The position numbers were made by a program, and so were the translations under genes. The notes beneath the pieces are model-generated. The model made no database searches and had not been told where the DNA came from. It worked only from the letters and a program-made list of their open reading frames with translations. This document shows positions 1 to 6,318 of a stretch of DNA of 6,848 nucleotides, piece by piece; within the stretch, counting starts at the first letter, position 1; each line of letters starts with the position of its first letter. The stretch comes from Alphaproteobacteria bacterium (GTDB lineage Bacteria; Pseudomonadota; Alphaproteobacteria; Micropepsales; Micropepsaceae): the NCBI GenBank assembly GCA_028869725.1, contig JAGWRJ010000738.1, positions 1-6,848 on the forward strand, written 5' to 3'.

Positions 1-1835
1 CGCACTTCAGGTAACTGCTCTGCAATATGCGCAACCTTAAATAATGCGCGCGATGTATCTTCGACCGTTGCCCCTTCCCTCAAATCTACCATCACAGACA
101 AGTCAGACTTATTGTCAAATGGTAACAGCTTTACTGTTACATTTTCAGTATAAAATAATCCACACACTGCAACAGTGGCAACGGTTACGACCAGTAGAAA
201 TCTTTTTGCATTCTTTCTAGATGACACGATAGGAGTCGCAAGCCGGCGATAAATTCGGGAAATTGCTCCATCTTCATGATGCCCGTCAGAGGACTCGACT
301 TTTTCGCGACCGGAAAACTTCAATAGCGCCCATGGGGCAATAACCATGGCAACAAAAAAGGAAAACAACATCGCTGCAGATGCATTTACCGGAATTGGTG
401 CCATATAGGGCCCCATCATCCCAGATACGAAAAGCATGGGTAAAAGCGCAGCAATCACCGTAAGTGTAGCGACAACTGTTGGATTTCCAACTTCTGCGAC
501 AGCCTCTATTGCTGCCTGCATGCGACTTCGACCATCGCTCATGTTCCAGTGACGGGATATATTTTCAATAACCACTATCGCGTCATCAACCAGAATACCG
601 ATGGAAAATATAAGCGCAAAAAGGCTTACTCGATTTATGCTGTACCCCATCACCTTAGCAGCAAATAGGGTGAGTAAAATTGTAGTTGGTATAACGATTG
701 CAGTTACCGCTGCCTCACGCCAACCAATGGAAAAACCGATGAGCAATACGATCGAAACAGTAGCTAGCGCGAGGTGAAAAAGTAATTCGTTTGCCTTATC
801 ATTAGCACTCCTTCCGTAGTCACGGGTCACTTCCACCGAAATGTCTTTTGGAACTACAGACCCCTCTATTGTGTGGAGTCTCCTGATCAAATCATCTGCT
901 ACAACTACAGCGTTTGACCCCGGACGCTTGGCAAAGGCCACCGTCACTGCTGGAGCTGTATCCCACTTTCCTCGCGAGCGCGCCACGTTCCATACATGGC
1001 TCTCTGCAGTGCTGGAGTTTACGACAACTTTAGCCAGATCGCGGACGTACACCGGTCGCCCATCACGTGTTTCGACTAGGAGTAGACCAATGTCGGGTAC
1101 GCCCGATAGCGTCTTGCCGGCAACGACCTGCATTTCCTTGTTTTCATACCGGAGTTCTCCCGCGAGCTCGGACCGATTAGCTCCCTGGATTTTCGCCTCA
1201 AGCTGCTGCAGCGTCACGCCAAATAACGCCAACTTAGCCGGGTTGGGCTCGACACTTATCTCCTCAGGCGAGCCTCCTGCAACATAGGTAAGCCCCACGT
1301 TTTGAGTTTTGATTAGTTGGGCTTGCACCTTCTTCGCTAACGTATACAGCGATTGCTCACTCCAACGCGATGCCGCTCCCGGCTTCGGCACAAGTGTTAA
1401 AGTTACTATCGCGACATCACTAATGCCGTGAGCGATTATTAGAGGCTCCGGAATACCCAACGGAATTCGATCGTAGTTTGCCCTTAGCTTCGCCTGAACG
1501 CGTAAAACTGCATCATCTACACTAGTTCCGGTATAAAATCGTGCCGTCACCATGACCCTGTTGTCTTGGGTCTGGCTATAGACATGCTCAACCCCGCGTA
1601 TACCCTTGACAATCTCCTCAACCGGCTTTGTCACCTGCTCGGCTGCATCCGCAGCGGATAGCCCATTGGCTTGGATAAGAATATCCACCATGGGCACATG
1701 AATTTGGGGCTCTTCTTCTCGCGGAATCGTAAACACCGCCAGGGCCCCAGCAACAAGCGCAGCAATAAGAAACAACGGAGTAAGCTTCGAGGTAATCGTC
1801 GCTTGGGTAAGTCGACCTGACAACCCGAGTTTCAT
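1..1835 (-). CDS. RND-family efflux permease (AcrB/HAE1-like), N-terminal 611 residues, cut by left edge
   Basis: Inner-membrane proton-driven pump subunit that would work with the adaptor encoded just upstream and an outer-membrane TolC-like channel not present here. I translated the frame from the ATG at 1835 to base 1 and found no stop; 611 residues are visible of about 1,030 usual, so the C-terminal part lies beyond the window. Seen: a first membrane helix at about residues 19-36, a large periplasmic porter region, then a helix cluster from about residue 355. The motif GILVDDAIVVIEN carries Asp417 and Asp418, matching the proton-relay pair Asp407/Asp408 of AcrB helix 4. The early motif REEEPQI (about residues 39-45) and a GIPEP motif are also family-like. 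The start codon overlaps the adaptor stop as ATGA (1835-1832), which suggests translational coupling. The visible part has a single cysteine and no evident metal-binding cluster, so the substrate cannot be named; heavy-metal, organic-solvent or sulfur-compound export are all possible. Confidence 0.93.
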   Translation of the reverse strand, partial: MKLGLSGRLTQATITSKLTPLFLIAALVAGALAVFTIPREEEPQIHVPMVDILIQANGLSAADAAEQVTKPVEEIVKGIRGVEHVYSQTQDNRVMVTARFYTGTSVDDAVLRVQAKLRANYDRIPLGIPEPLIIAHGISDVAIVTLTLVPKPGAASRWSEQSLYTLAKKVQAQLIKTQNVGLTYVAGGSPEEISVEPNPAKLALFGVTLQQLEAKIQGANRSELAGELRYENKEMQVVAGKTLSGVPDIGLLLVETRDGRPVYVRDLAKVVVNSSTAESHVWNVARSRGKWDTAPAVTVAFAKRPGSNAVVVADDLIRRLHTIEGSVVPKDISVEVTRDYGRSANDKANELLFHLALATVSIVLLIGFSIGWREAAVTAIVIPTTILLTLFAAKVMGYSINRVSLFALIFSIGILVDDAIVVIENISRHWNMSDGRSRMQAAIEAVAEVGNPTVVATLTVIAALLPMLFVSGMMGPYMAPIPVNASAAMLFSFFVAMVIAPWALLKFSGREKVESSDGHHEDGAISRIYRRLATPIVSSRKNAKRFLLVVTVATVAVCGLFYTENVTVKLLPFDNKSDLSVMVDLREGATVEDTSRALFKVAHIAEQLPEV

Positions 1836-2860
1836 AACGTGCCGCCATTTGGCTTCAATATGCGATCGCCATCATGGAGACCGGATAGTATCTCAAGTCC
1901 GTCTGGTTCACTTGGCGTCGGATGAGCTAAGCCTCTTTGTACGGGGATGTCCTCTGAGCCCCACTTGTGGACAAGGCGCACGTAATCAATGCCATCCTTC
2001 GTAAAAACATAGGAAGAAGGCACGACAATAGCTTTACGTTCACCAACAGATATCCATACCTGTACACGTTCCCCAACGTAATAGTCAGTAAGCCCCGGAA
2101 CAGTGGCATCTGCTTGAACAAGGCCATTTGCGATTTGCGGGTAGACTAAAGTGATTGTTCCGAATTTGGGCCCCGGCCCTAGCCCTATGTCGGCCCCGTT
2201 TACACGAATTCTATCCCCTGCTTTCAGAAACCGCGCATGACGTTCAGGCACTTGTAGCCGCAATACAAAATCCTGTACGGCTACTGTCGCTATGCTGTCT
2301 CCCGGCATTACCACCGTCCCAGCTGTAGCAGAAATTGTTAGCACTCTACCTGTTGCTGGAGCCAAAATTTGCCCCTCACGCAATTGCTGTTCGGCTTCCG
2401 CCCGTAACGCCGCTTTGGCAGCAAGATTTTTTCCAGCGACATCGAAGGCCGTTTTCGCTGCATCAAACGCAGCTTGCGAAATCGCATCAGCCTTCATTAG
2501 ACCGACGGCACGCTGGTAATCAGCCCTTGCCTGCGCGAGCTGCGCACGCGCGGCCTCCATCTGGGCGGTTGCTGCCTGCACCGCTAAGGCCAACTTTGGA
2601 TCACCCACAAGTGCGATACGTTGCCCCAATGTCACATGATCGCCTTGTAAAACACTAATTTCGGCAACCGTACCCCCAACTCGCGCCCGTGCCGGAACTA
2701 TGTTTTTTGTTTCAATCCTCGCAAAGACCGGCTTCTCGTCAGAAATCCAACGTTGGCGTACCTCAAATGATGCCGGGAACGCCTTCACGGCACCAACATG
2801 GGCCCCTGGCTTCGCAACCAACCCCAGCGCAATAAGAAATGCCGAAAGCCAATGCCACAT
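1832..2860 (-). CDS. RND efflux periplasmic adaptor subunit (HlyD/AcrA-like membrane fusion protein)
   Basis: A 342-residue periplasmic adaptor that would bridge the RND permease and an outer-membrane channel. Order seen: hydrophobic N-terminal segment (residues 1-19), beta-barrel/lipoyl entry (VGGTVAEISVLQGDHVTLGQ, 61-80), an Ala/Gln/Glu-rich alpha-helical hairpin (about 90-163), the returning lipoyl half (ILAPATGRVL, 165-174), a beta-barrel (about 196-270) and a membrane-proximal domain ending in LSGLHDGDRILKPNGGTL (325-342). The hairpin tip holds the TolC-docking type motif, with Arg117, Leu121 and Ile127-Ser128. I chose the ATG at 2860 because it gives a normal length and a hydrophobic leader and lies 7 nt after the rhodanese stop; the frame stays open to 3040, but those 60 extra residues overlap the rhodanese gene and look non-native. 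There is no lipobox cysteine and no cysteine at all, and the leader lacks Lys/Arg before the hydrophobic core, which is unusual for a signal peptide. The adaptor stop overlaps the permease start. Confidence 0.93.
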   Translation of the reverse strand: MWHWLSAFLIALGLVAKPGAHVGAVKAFPASFEVRQRWISDEKPVFARIETKNIVPARARVGGTVAEISVLQGDHVTLGQRIALVGDPKLALAVQAATAQMEAARAQLAQARADYQRAVGLMKADAISQAAFDAAKTAFDVAGKNLAAKAALRAEAEQQLREGQILAPATGRVLTISATAGTVVMPGDSIATVAVQDFVLRLQVPERHARFLKAGDRIRVNGADIGLGPGPKFGTITLVYPQIANGLVQADATVPGLTDYYVGERVQVWISVGERKAIVVPSSYVFTKDGIDYVRLVHKWGSEDIPVQRGLAHPTPSEPDGLEILSGLHDGDRILKPNGGTL

Positions 2861-2867
2861 GTTCGGC

Positions 2868-3218
2868 TTAGCGCGGTACGCGCACCTTTCCAGTTGCAGG
2901 GTCCAGACTGACAGTGGGAAATCCGGCGGACTTCCAAGCCTGAATGCCCCCTTTAAGATGATGCGTAAAAGGCAACCCCGCGTCGGCACAGGCATGCACC
3001 GCTTTCGCCGACCGCACACCTGACCCGCACTGAAATACAACAGTTAAATCAACAGGATTTGGCAGGCTCTTTGGGTCAAAGGACGATAACGGGAAGAGAA
3101 GTGCGCCTTGAATGTGCTCAGCTTCGAACTCCCCCGGTTCCCTGACATCTACCAGAAGAACCGACCTTTCTGCCAACATACGAGCGACTTCCGATGGTTC
3201 AAGATTATGAATTGTCAT
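2868..3218 (-). CDS. Single-domain rhodanese-like sulfurtransferase
   Basis: A 116-residue cytoplasmic protein (no signal or membrane helix) that fills one rhodanese domain. Seen: the entry motif LLVDVREPGEFEAEHIQGAL (21-40), the active-site loop CGSGVRS with catalytic Cys64 and Arg69, and the closing motif LKGGIQAWKSAGFP (88-101). Proteins of this family carry a persulfide on the loop cysteine and pass sulfane sulfur to thiols or cyanide. Its start overlaps the ArsR stop as ATGA (3218-3215), and an AAGGGAG ribosome-binding site sits 7 nt before the ATG. The nearest functional model is the rhodanese half of E. coli YgaP, which is encoded beside its ArsR regulator YgaV; here the YgaP membrane domain is missing from this protein and a matching one is encoded separately at 4996-5199. 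Likely role: handling persulfide made when sulfide is oxidised. The true acceptor is unknown. Confidence 0.93.
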   Translation of the reverse strand: MTIHNLEPSEVARMLAERSVLLVDVREPGEFEAEHIQGALLFPLSSFDPKSLPNPVDLTVVFQCGSGVRSAKAVHACADAGLPFTHHLKGGIQAWKSAGFPTVSLDPATGKVRVPR

Positions 3219-3571
3219 CCGCTTACTCCCTTACTCAACCTGCGCCCCCTTTTGGGCGAACAAATCGACGGCTCTAAACAATAGATCTCGTAAATCGCTT
3301 CTATAATCCGCCGCCCCGCTTCACTTGCCATCGAATACCAGATCGTTTGTCCCTCACGACGCGTGGTAACCAGGCCATCCTTTCGTAGAAGGGTCAGATG
3401 CTGCGAAACCGTAGAATCACGAAGATCGAGAAATTCAGCTAGCCTATGAACCGGCTGCGGACCTTCGATCAACTGACAAAGAATCATCAAACGGTGACGA
3501 TTGCCAATCGCCTTGAGAAGCTGCTCGGCGGTAGCAGCCTGTTCCCTCATTTGAGTTGGACTTATCTTCAT
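3215..3571 (-). CDS. ArsR-family repressor of the BigR/YgaV/SqrR sulfide-persulfide sensor type
   Basis: A 118-residue winged-helix regulator. Seen: helices over 10-50, the DNA-recognition helix STVSQHLTLLRKDGL (53-67), a beta wing (about 69-80) and a C-terminal helix ending IYEIYCLEP. Cys32 (in MILCQLIEG) and Cys98 (in IYC) fall where BigR, YgaV and SqrR have the two cysteines that form a disulfide or polysulfide bridge and release DNA; the CxC-type metal motif of ArsR/SmtB sensors is absent. A third cysteine, Cys104, is extra. It is first in the operon, which implies autoregulation, and a 14-bp palindrome abuts its start. Start choice is uncertain: the ATG at 3571 gives 118 residues but probably a leaderless message; the ATG at 3550 (starting MREQ, 111 residues) would leave about a 20-nt leader with only a weak ribosome site. 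The frame also opens at a TTG at 3607, but that TTG is part of the -35 box and is rejected. Confidence 0.92.
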   Translation of the reverse strand: MKISPTQMREQAATAEQLLKAIGNRHRLMILCQLIEGPQPVHRLAEFLDLRDSTVSQHLTLLRKDGLVTTRREGQTIWYSMASEAGRRIIEAIYEIYCLEPSICSPKRGRRLSKGVSG

Positions 3572-3584
3572 ATATACGTATATA
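3571..3584. promoter_or_regulatory. 14-bp perfect palindrome TATATACGTATATA: probable ArsR operator and -10 region
   Basis: The sequence reads the same on both strands over all 14 bases. It contains the -10 element of the minus-strand promoter (TATATA at 3584-3579) and touches the arsR ATG at 3571. AT-rich palindromes over the -10 region are the usual kind of site for BigR/YgaV-type repressors, so binding would block RNA polymerase directly. On the plus strand the same TATATA (3579-3584) lies 17 bp after a poor -35 candidate, TTGGAC (3556-3561), so the site might also control a plus-strand start for sqr with a leader of about 115 nt; that second use is speculative. Confidence 0.68.
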
Positions 3585-3601
3585 CGAGTTTTTACCAGCG
3601 G

Positions 3602-3607
3602 TGTCAA
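3602..3607 (-). promoter_or_regulatory. -35 box (TTGACA) of the arsR operon promoter
   Basis: The minus strand reads TTGACA here, a perfect sigma-70 type -35 element. It is exactly 17 bp from a TATATA -10 element (3584-3579), the optimal spacing. This should drive arsR, rhodanese, adaptor and permease as one transcript, starting near 3572-3570. Confidence 0.75.
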
Positions 3608-3660
3608 CGTCCTCTGATAGGGCCCCTAAACCTCTGTCCGATCGTTGCGGCCAATCAAAA

Positions 3661-3677
3661 ATGGGGAATGAACCCAT
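3661..3677 (+). promoter_or_regulatory. Short inverted repeat in the sqr leader (ATGGG / CCCAT)
   Basis: Two 5-base arms, ATGGG (3661-3665) and CCCAT (3673-3677), flank a 7-base spacer 16 bases before the sqr ribosome-binding site. It could be a small hairpin or a second protein-binding site between the divergent promoters, but arms this short arise by chance. No clear second promoter for sqr was found in 3608-3693. Confidence 0.2.
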
Positions 3678-3693
3678 GCAAGAATAACAAAAC

Positions 3694-3698
3694 AGGAG
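3694..3698 (+). promoter_or_regulatory. Ribosome-binding site of sqr (AGGAG)
   Basis: AGGAG lies 8 nt before the ATG at 3707. It decides the start of SQR against a frame that stays open for 87 more codons upstream. Confidence 0.85.
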
Positions 3699-3706
3699 CA
3701 AGTTCG

Positions 3707-4999
3707 ATGTCTACGGTTGTGGTACTCGGGGCGGGTTTGGGCGGTACATTGGCAGCATATGAGTTGAGGCCGAAACTCAGTCCAAACGACCAGTTGGTCG
3801 TCGTTGGTCAAGGATCACAGTACCACTTTGTTCCGTCCAATCCCTGGGTTGCTGCGGGCTGGCGCACTCGACATGAAATTGAGATCACGCTCCCGGAAGT
3901 TATGAGTCGAAAGGGAATCGGGTACGTTTCAAAAGGTGGAAAGCGCGTACATCCTGGCGAGAGCCGTTTGGAACTCGAAGACGGCTCATACATCGCATAT
4001 GACTATCTGGTCATCGCCACAGGTCCAGAGCTTGCGTTTGACGAGATTGAGGGATTGGGTCCAGATAATTTTACGCAGTCAATCTGCCATGTTGATCACG
4101 CGGAACGGGCAAACGCATCATTTAACGAATTCCTTAAACACCCTGGGCCCGTCATAGTTGGCGCAGTACAGGGTGCGTCATGCTTTGGTCCTGCATACGA
4201 ATTCGCCTTTATCCTCGATACAGAGCTGCGTCGACGTCGCATGCGTGACAAAGTACCAATGACATTTGTCACCGCGGAACCATATATCGGTCACCTAGGA
4301 TTGGATGGAGTAGGTGACACAAAGGGGCTTCTTGAAAGCGAACTCCGAAAGAGGCACATAAAGTGGATTACGAGTGCAAGAGTGACCCGGATTGAATCCG
4401 CAGCGATGAACATTGAGGAAATTGGGGACGATAACATTCCTAAGAATGCTATAACTTTACCATTCTCCTATGCCATGATGCTGCCAGCATTCCGGGGTGT
4501 GAGCGCAGTTCGAGGTATAGAAGGCCTAACGAACGCACGCGGCTTTGTTATCGTGGACAAAAAACAAAGAAATCCATCTTTTCCAAACATATTTGCCGTT
4601 GGGGTTTGCGTCGCAATTGCCCCAACTGGCCCCACCCCAGTTCCAGTCGGCGTTCCTAAAACTGGATTTATGATTGAATCTATGGTCACAGCCACGGCGG
4701 AGAATATTAGCGCTCTGTTGAACGGACGCGATCCAATCTCTGAAGCTACATGGAATGCGGTCTGTTTAGCAGACTTCGGCGATGGCGGAGTGGCCTTTGT
4801 TGCCGAACCGCAGATCCCGCCCCGCAATGTGAATTGGTCTGCACAAGGGAAATGGGTTCACTACGCTAAGCAGGCCTTTGAGAAGTACTATCTACGCAAG
4901 ATGCGTCGCGGTGAAAGTGAACCCTTTTATGAGCGATGGATTATGGAGGCGCTTGGGATTCACCGCCTCTCCCGAGCGCCATCGAAGGAGGTATCATGA
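3707..4999 (+). CDS. sqr: Sulfide:quinone oxidoreductase (SQR), Acidithiobacillus-like
   Basis: A 430-residue FAD enzyme that oxidises sulfide to polysulfide or persulfide and reduces membrane quinone. Seen: the N-terminal dinucleotide fold VVVLGAGLGG (4-13), the VPSNPWVAAGW motif (42-52), ATGP (104-107), and the C-terminal flavin/quinone motif PVPVGVPKTGFMIESM (311-326). All three redox cysteines known for SQR are in their expected contexts: Cys127 (SICHVDHAE), Cys159 (GASCFGPAYE) and Cys353 (WNAVCLADFGD), so this is SQR and not flavocytochrome c sulfide dehydrogenase or a type II NADH dehydrogenase. The last 50 residues are basic and aromatic (VHYAKQAFEKYYLRKM), fitting the amphipathic helices that anchor SQR to the inner face of the membrane. 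The length is normal for the family. The start at 3707 is set by the AGGAG site and by the fold beginning at residue 4. The stop overlaps the next gene as ATGA. It is divergent from the sulfur-sensing arsR, which may regulate it. Confidence 0.96.
   Translation: MSTVVVLGAGLGGTLAAYELRPKLSPNDQLVVVGQGSQYHFVPSNPWVAAGWRTRHEIEITLPEVMSRKGIGYVSKGGKRVHPGESRLELEDGSYIAYDYLVIATGPELAFDEIEGLGPDNFTQSICHVDHAERANASFNEFLKHPGPVIVGAVQGASCFGPAYEFAFILDTELRRRRMRDKVPMTFVTAEPYIGHLGLDGVGDTKGLLESELRKRHIKWITSARVTRIESAAMNIEEIGDDNIPKNAITLPFSYAMMLPAFRGVSAVRGIEGLTNARGFVIVDKKQRNPSFPNIFAVGVCVAIAPTGPTPVPVGVPKTGFMIESMVTATAENISALLNGRDPISEATWNAVCLADFGDGGVAFVAEPQIPPRNVNWSAQGKWVHYAKQAFEKYYLRKMRRGESEPFYERWIMEALGIHRLSRAPSKEVS
4985..4992 (+). 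promoter_or_regulatory. Strong ribosome-binding site (AAGGAGGT) inside the end of sqr
   Basis: A full AAGGAGGT anti-16S match lies within the last codons of sqr, only 3 nt before the ATG at 4996. It supports that start over an in-frame ATG at 4936, and suggests the small protein is made in quantity, although the spacing is short. Confidence 0.8.
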
Positions 5000-5199
5000 A
5001 CATAGACCGCGCTGTTCTTGCATTTGCAGGCATAGTTGTACTTATAAGCATTTTACTCGTACAACTTTTTTCGACCTGGTGGCTGTTACTTACCGCCTTT
5101 GCTGGGCTGAATATGCTTCAGGCCGCCTTTACGCGGTTTTGTCCTGCCGCTATTATTTTCCGTAAATTAGGTTTGAAAGTTGGGGCCGCATTCGAATAA
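4996..5199 (+). CDS. Small two-helix membrane protein, DUF2892 / YgaP_TM family
   Basis: A 67-residue inner-membrane protein. Seen: the family opening MNIDRAVLAFAGI, a first membrane helix at about 6-24, a second at about 28-46 (LLLTAFAGLNMLQAAF), then the signature FCPAAII with Cys49 and a short tail ending KLGLKVGAAFE. This is the stand-alone form of the membrane domain that follows the rhodanese domain in E. coli YgaP; such proteins often sit beside rhodanese, SQR, persulfide dioxygenase or sulfur transporters. It is translationally coupled to sqr (ATGA overlap at 4996-4999). A role in holding a rhodanese or SQR at the membrane, or in passing sulfane sulfur or thiocyanate, is inferred from YgaP and not shown by this sequence. 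Confidence 0.9.
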   Translation: MNIDRAVLAFAGIVVLISILLVQLFSTWWLLLTAFAGLNMLQAAFTRFCPAAIIFRKLGLKVGAAFE

Positions 5200-5210
5200 T
5201 GTAATTACAT
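5199..5210. repeat. 12-bp perfect palindrome (ATGTAATTACAT) after the DUF2892 stop codon
   Basis: The palindrome begins on the last base of the TAA stop. It lies in the 96-bp gap between the convergent DUF2892 and hypE genes. It is AT-rich and has no loop or T-run, so it is not a typical intrinsic terminator. It could be a protein-binding site or chance. The rest of the gap (5211-5295) shows only 4-bp GC stems, for example GCCG/CGGC near 5233-5245, and nothing I can name. Confidence 0.3.
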
Positions 5211-5295
5211 CCCAACATCACGAAGGCATTAAGCCGCTACCCGGCAGATGAAGAACGGGACCTCTAAGCACCCGGACAGACACATGCAGCAATTT

Positions 5296-6318
5296 CTAAC
5301 AAATCCTTGGTAGAGGGTCGTCCTCAAGTTCCTCTAAGTATCGCATTCCACCAATATTGGTTTTCAGCAAAACATGGCCGTTACCAGGTTCAACCGTCCC
5401 AATAACTGCAGCCATCTCACCACCGGAGCAACCACGCCAGAAGGACAACAATTCAGCTGCCTCACACTCATCTACAATGGCCAAAACCCTTCCCTCGCAG
5501 GCAAGATAATAGGGATTGTAGCCCAGCATCGCGCATACTGCACGCACCGGCTCCCTAACCGGAATTGAACCCTCATCTAATATCAAGTTCAAATTCGTTG
5601 CTCTTGCAATTTCATGGCAAACAGTTGCGATACCTCCACGTGTTGGATCGCGCATGAATCGAATTCCAGTTCTTTGCGCTACAGGAATTGCTAAGTTTCC
5701 TATTGAGGCGCAATCAGATCTTACGGCACCCTCAAGATCAAATTCACCACGCGCGAGCAACACTGCTATACCGTGATCTCCAACTGGCCCACTAACGATC
5801 ACTAAATCTCTCGGACAAATCAAATCCATAGATAGCCTGGTATCAACACTACATACGCCTATACCCGTCATGCCTAAATAAAGACCTCCCCCTTGACCGC
5901 GCGGCACAACCTTTGTGTCACCAGCGATGACCTTTACACCCACCGCATTCGCTGCCAACGAGAGGCTTCGCACAATTTCGTTCAGAACGTCTACCTCAAA
6001 TCCCTCCTCTATAATGGCACTAAGAGTGAGAACTTTCGCAATTGCTCCGCTTACCGCTAGATCATTGACGGTACCATTGACAGCTAGGGTTCCAATATCG
6101 CCGCCTGGAAATATTAGAGGCTGGACCGTGAAGGAATCGGTCGTAATCAAGGTACGAAGCGTCGGATCCACTTCAAAGGGTGTCGCATCTAGTTTTGAAT
6201 CAAGTTGGGCATTTGCTAGATGACGAATGAAGATGTCATCTATAAGTTCGCGCATGAACCGGCCGCCGTTTCCGTGAGCCAAAGAAATATAGTTCTTAGC
6301 GTTCAAGACACTGCCCAA
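5296..6318 (-). CDS. hypE: HypE, [NiFe]-hydrogenase maturation protein (thiocarbamate dehydratase)
   Basis: HypE receives a carbamoyl group from HypF on its C-terminal cysteine and dehydrates it with ATP to a thiocyanate, the source of the cyanide ligands of the [NiFe] centre. The 340-residue frame shows the PurM/AIR-synthase-like fold: LAHGNGGRFMRELI near the start (13-26), TTDSFTVQPLIFPGGDIG (59-76), VNGTVNDLAVSGA (80-92), AGDTKVVPRG (132-141), MRDPTRGGI (222-230), and the diagnostic C-terminus LPRIC with acceptor Cys340. The start is uncertain because no ATG is available: TTG at 6318 directly follows an in-frame stop, while TTG at 6306 would overlap the hypF stop as TTGA and give 336 residues starting nearer the usual HypE N-terminus. 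Neither has a clear ribosome-binding site, so translation coupled to hypF is likely. It appears to be the last gene of a hyp operon entering from the right and converges on the sqr arm. Confidence 0.95.
   Translation of the reverse strand: MGSVLNAKNYISLAHGNGGRFMRELIDDIFIRHLANAQLDSKLDATPFEVDPTLRTLITTDSFTVQPLIFPGGDIGTLAVNGTVNDLAVSGAIAKVLTLSAIIEEGFEVDVLNEIVRSLSLAANAVGVKVIAGDTKVVPRGQGGGLYLGMTGIGVCSVDTRLSMDLICPRDLVIVSGPVGDHGIAVLLARGEFDLEGAVRSDCASIGNLAIPVAQRTGIRFMRDPTRGGIATVCHEIARATNLNLILDEGSIPVREPVRAVCAMLGYNPYYLACEGRVLAIVDECEAAELLSFWRGCSGGEMAAVIGTVEPGNGHVLLKTNIGGMRYLEELEDDPLPRIC

Noticed and set aside
841..1287. 148-residue open frame on the plus strand
   Set aside because: It lies antisense inside the RND permease, is rich in Ser/Thr/Arg as reversed coding frames often are, and has no family features.
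2335..2658. 107-residue plus-strand frame inside the adaptor
   Set aside because: Shadow of the Ala/Gln-rich coiled-coil region, which produces long open frames on the other strand.
2861..3040. 60-codon upstream extension of the adaptor frame
   Set aside because: It overlaps the rhodanese gene, whose conserved motifs show it is real, and it would bury the hydrophobic leader inside the protein.
3572..3607. TTG start of arsR at 3607
   Set aside because: This TTG is the first codon-like triplet of the TTGACA -35 box; the promoter lies downstream of it, so it would not be in the message.
3446..3706. 87-codon upstream extension of the sqr frame
   Set aside because: It runs antisense through arsR and the promoter, its sequence does not look like SQR, and the AGGAG site plus the Rossmann motif at residue 4 fix the start at 3707.
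4468..4827. 119-residue minus-strand frame inside sqr
   Set aside because: Shadow of the well-supported SQR coding sequence with no motifs of its own.
5233..5274. Possible terminator hairpins between DUF2892 and hypE
   Set aside because: Only 4-bp GC stems (such as GCCG/CGGC and CGGG/CCCG) without a following T-run on either strand.
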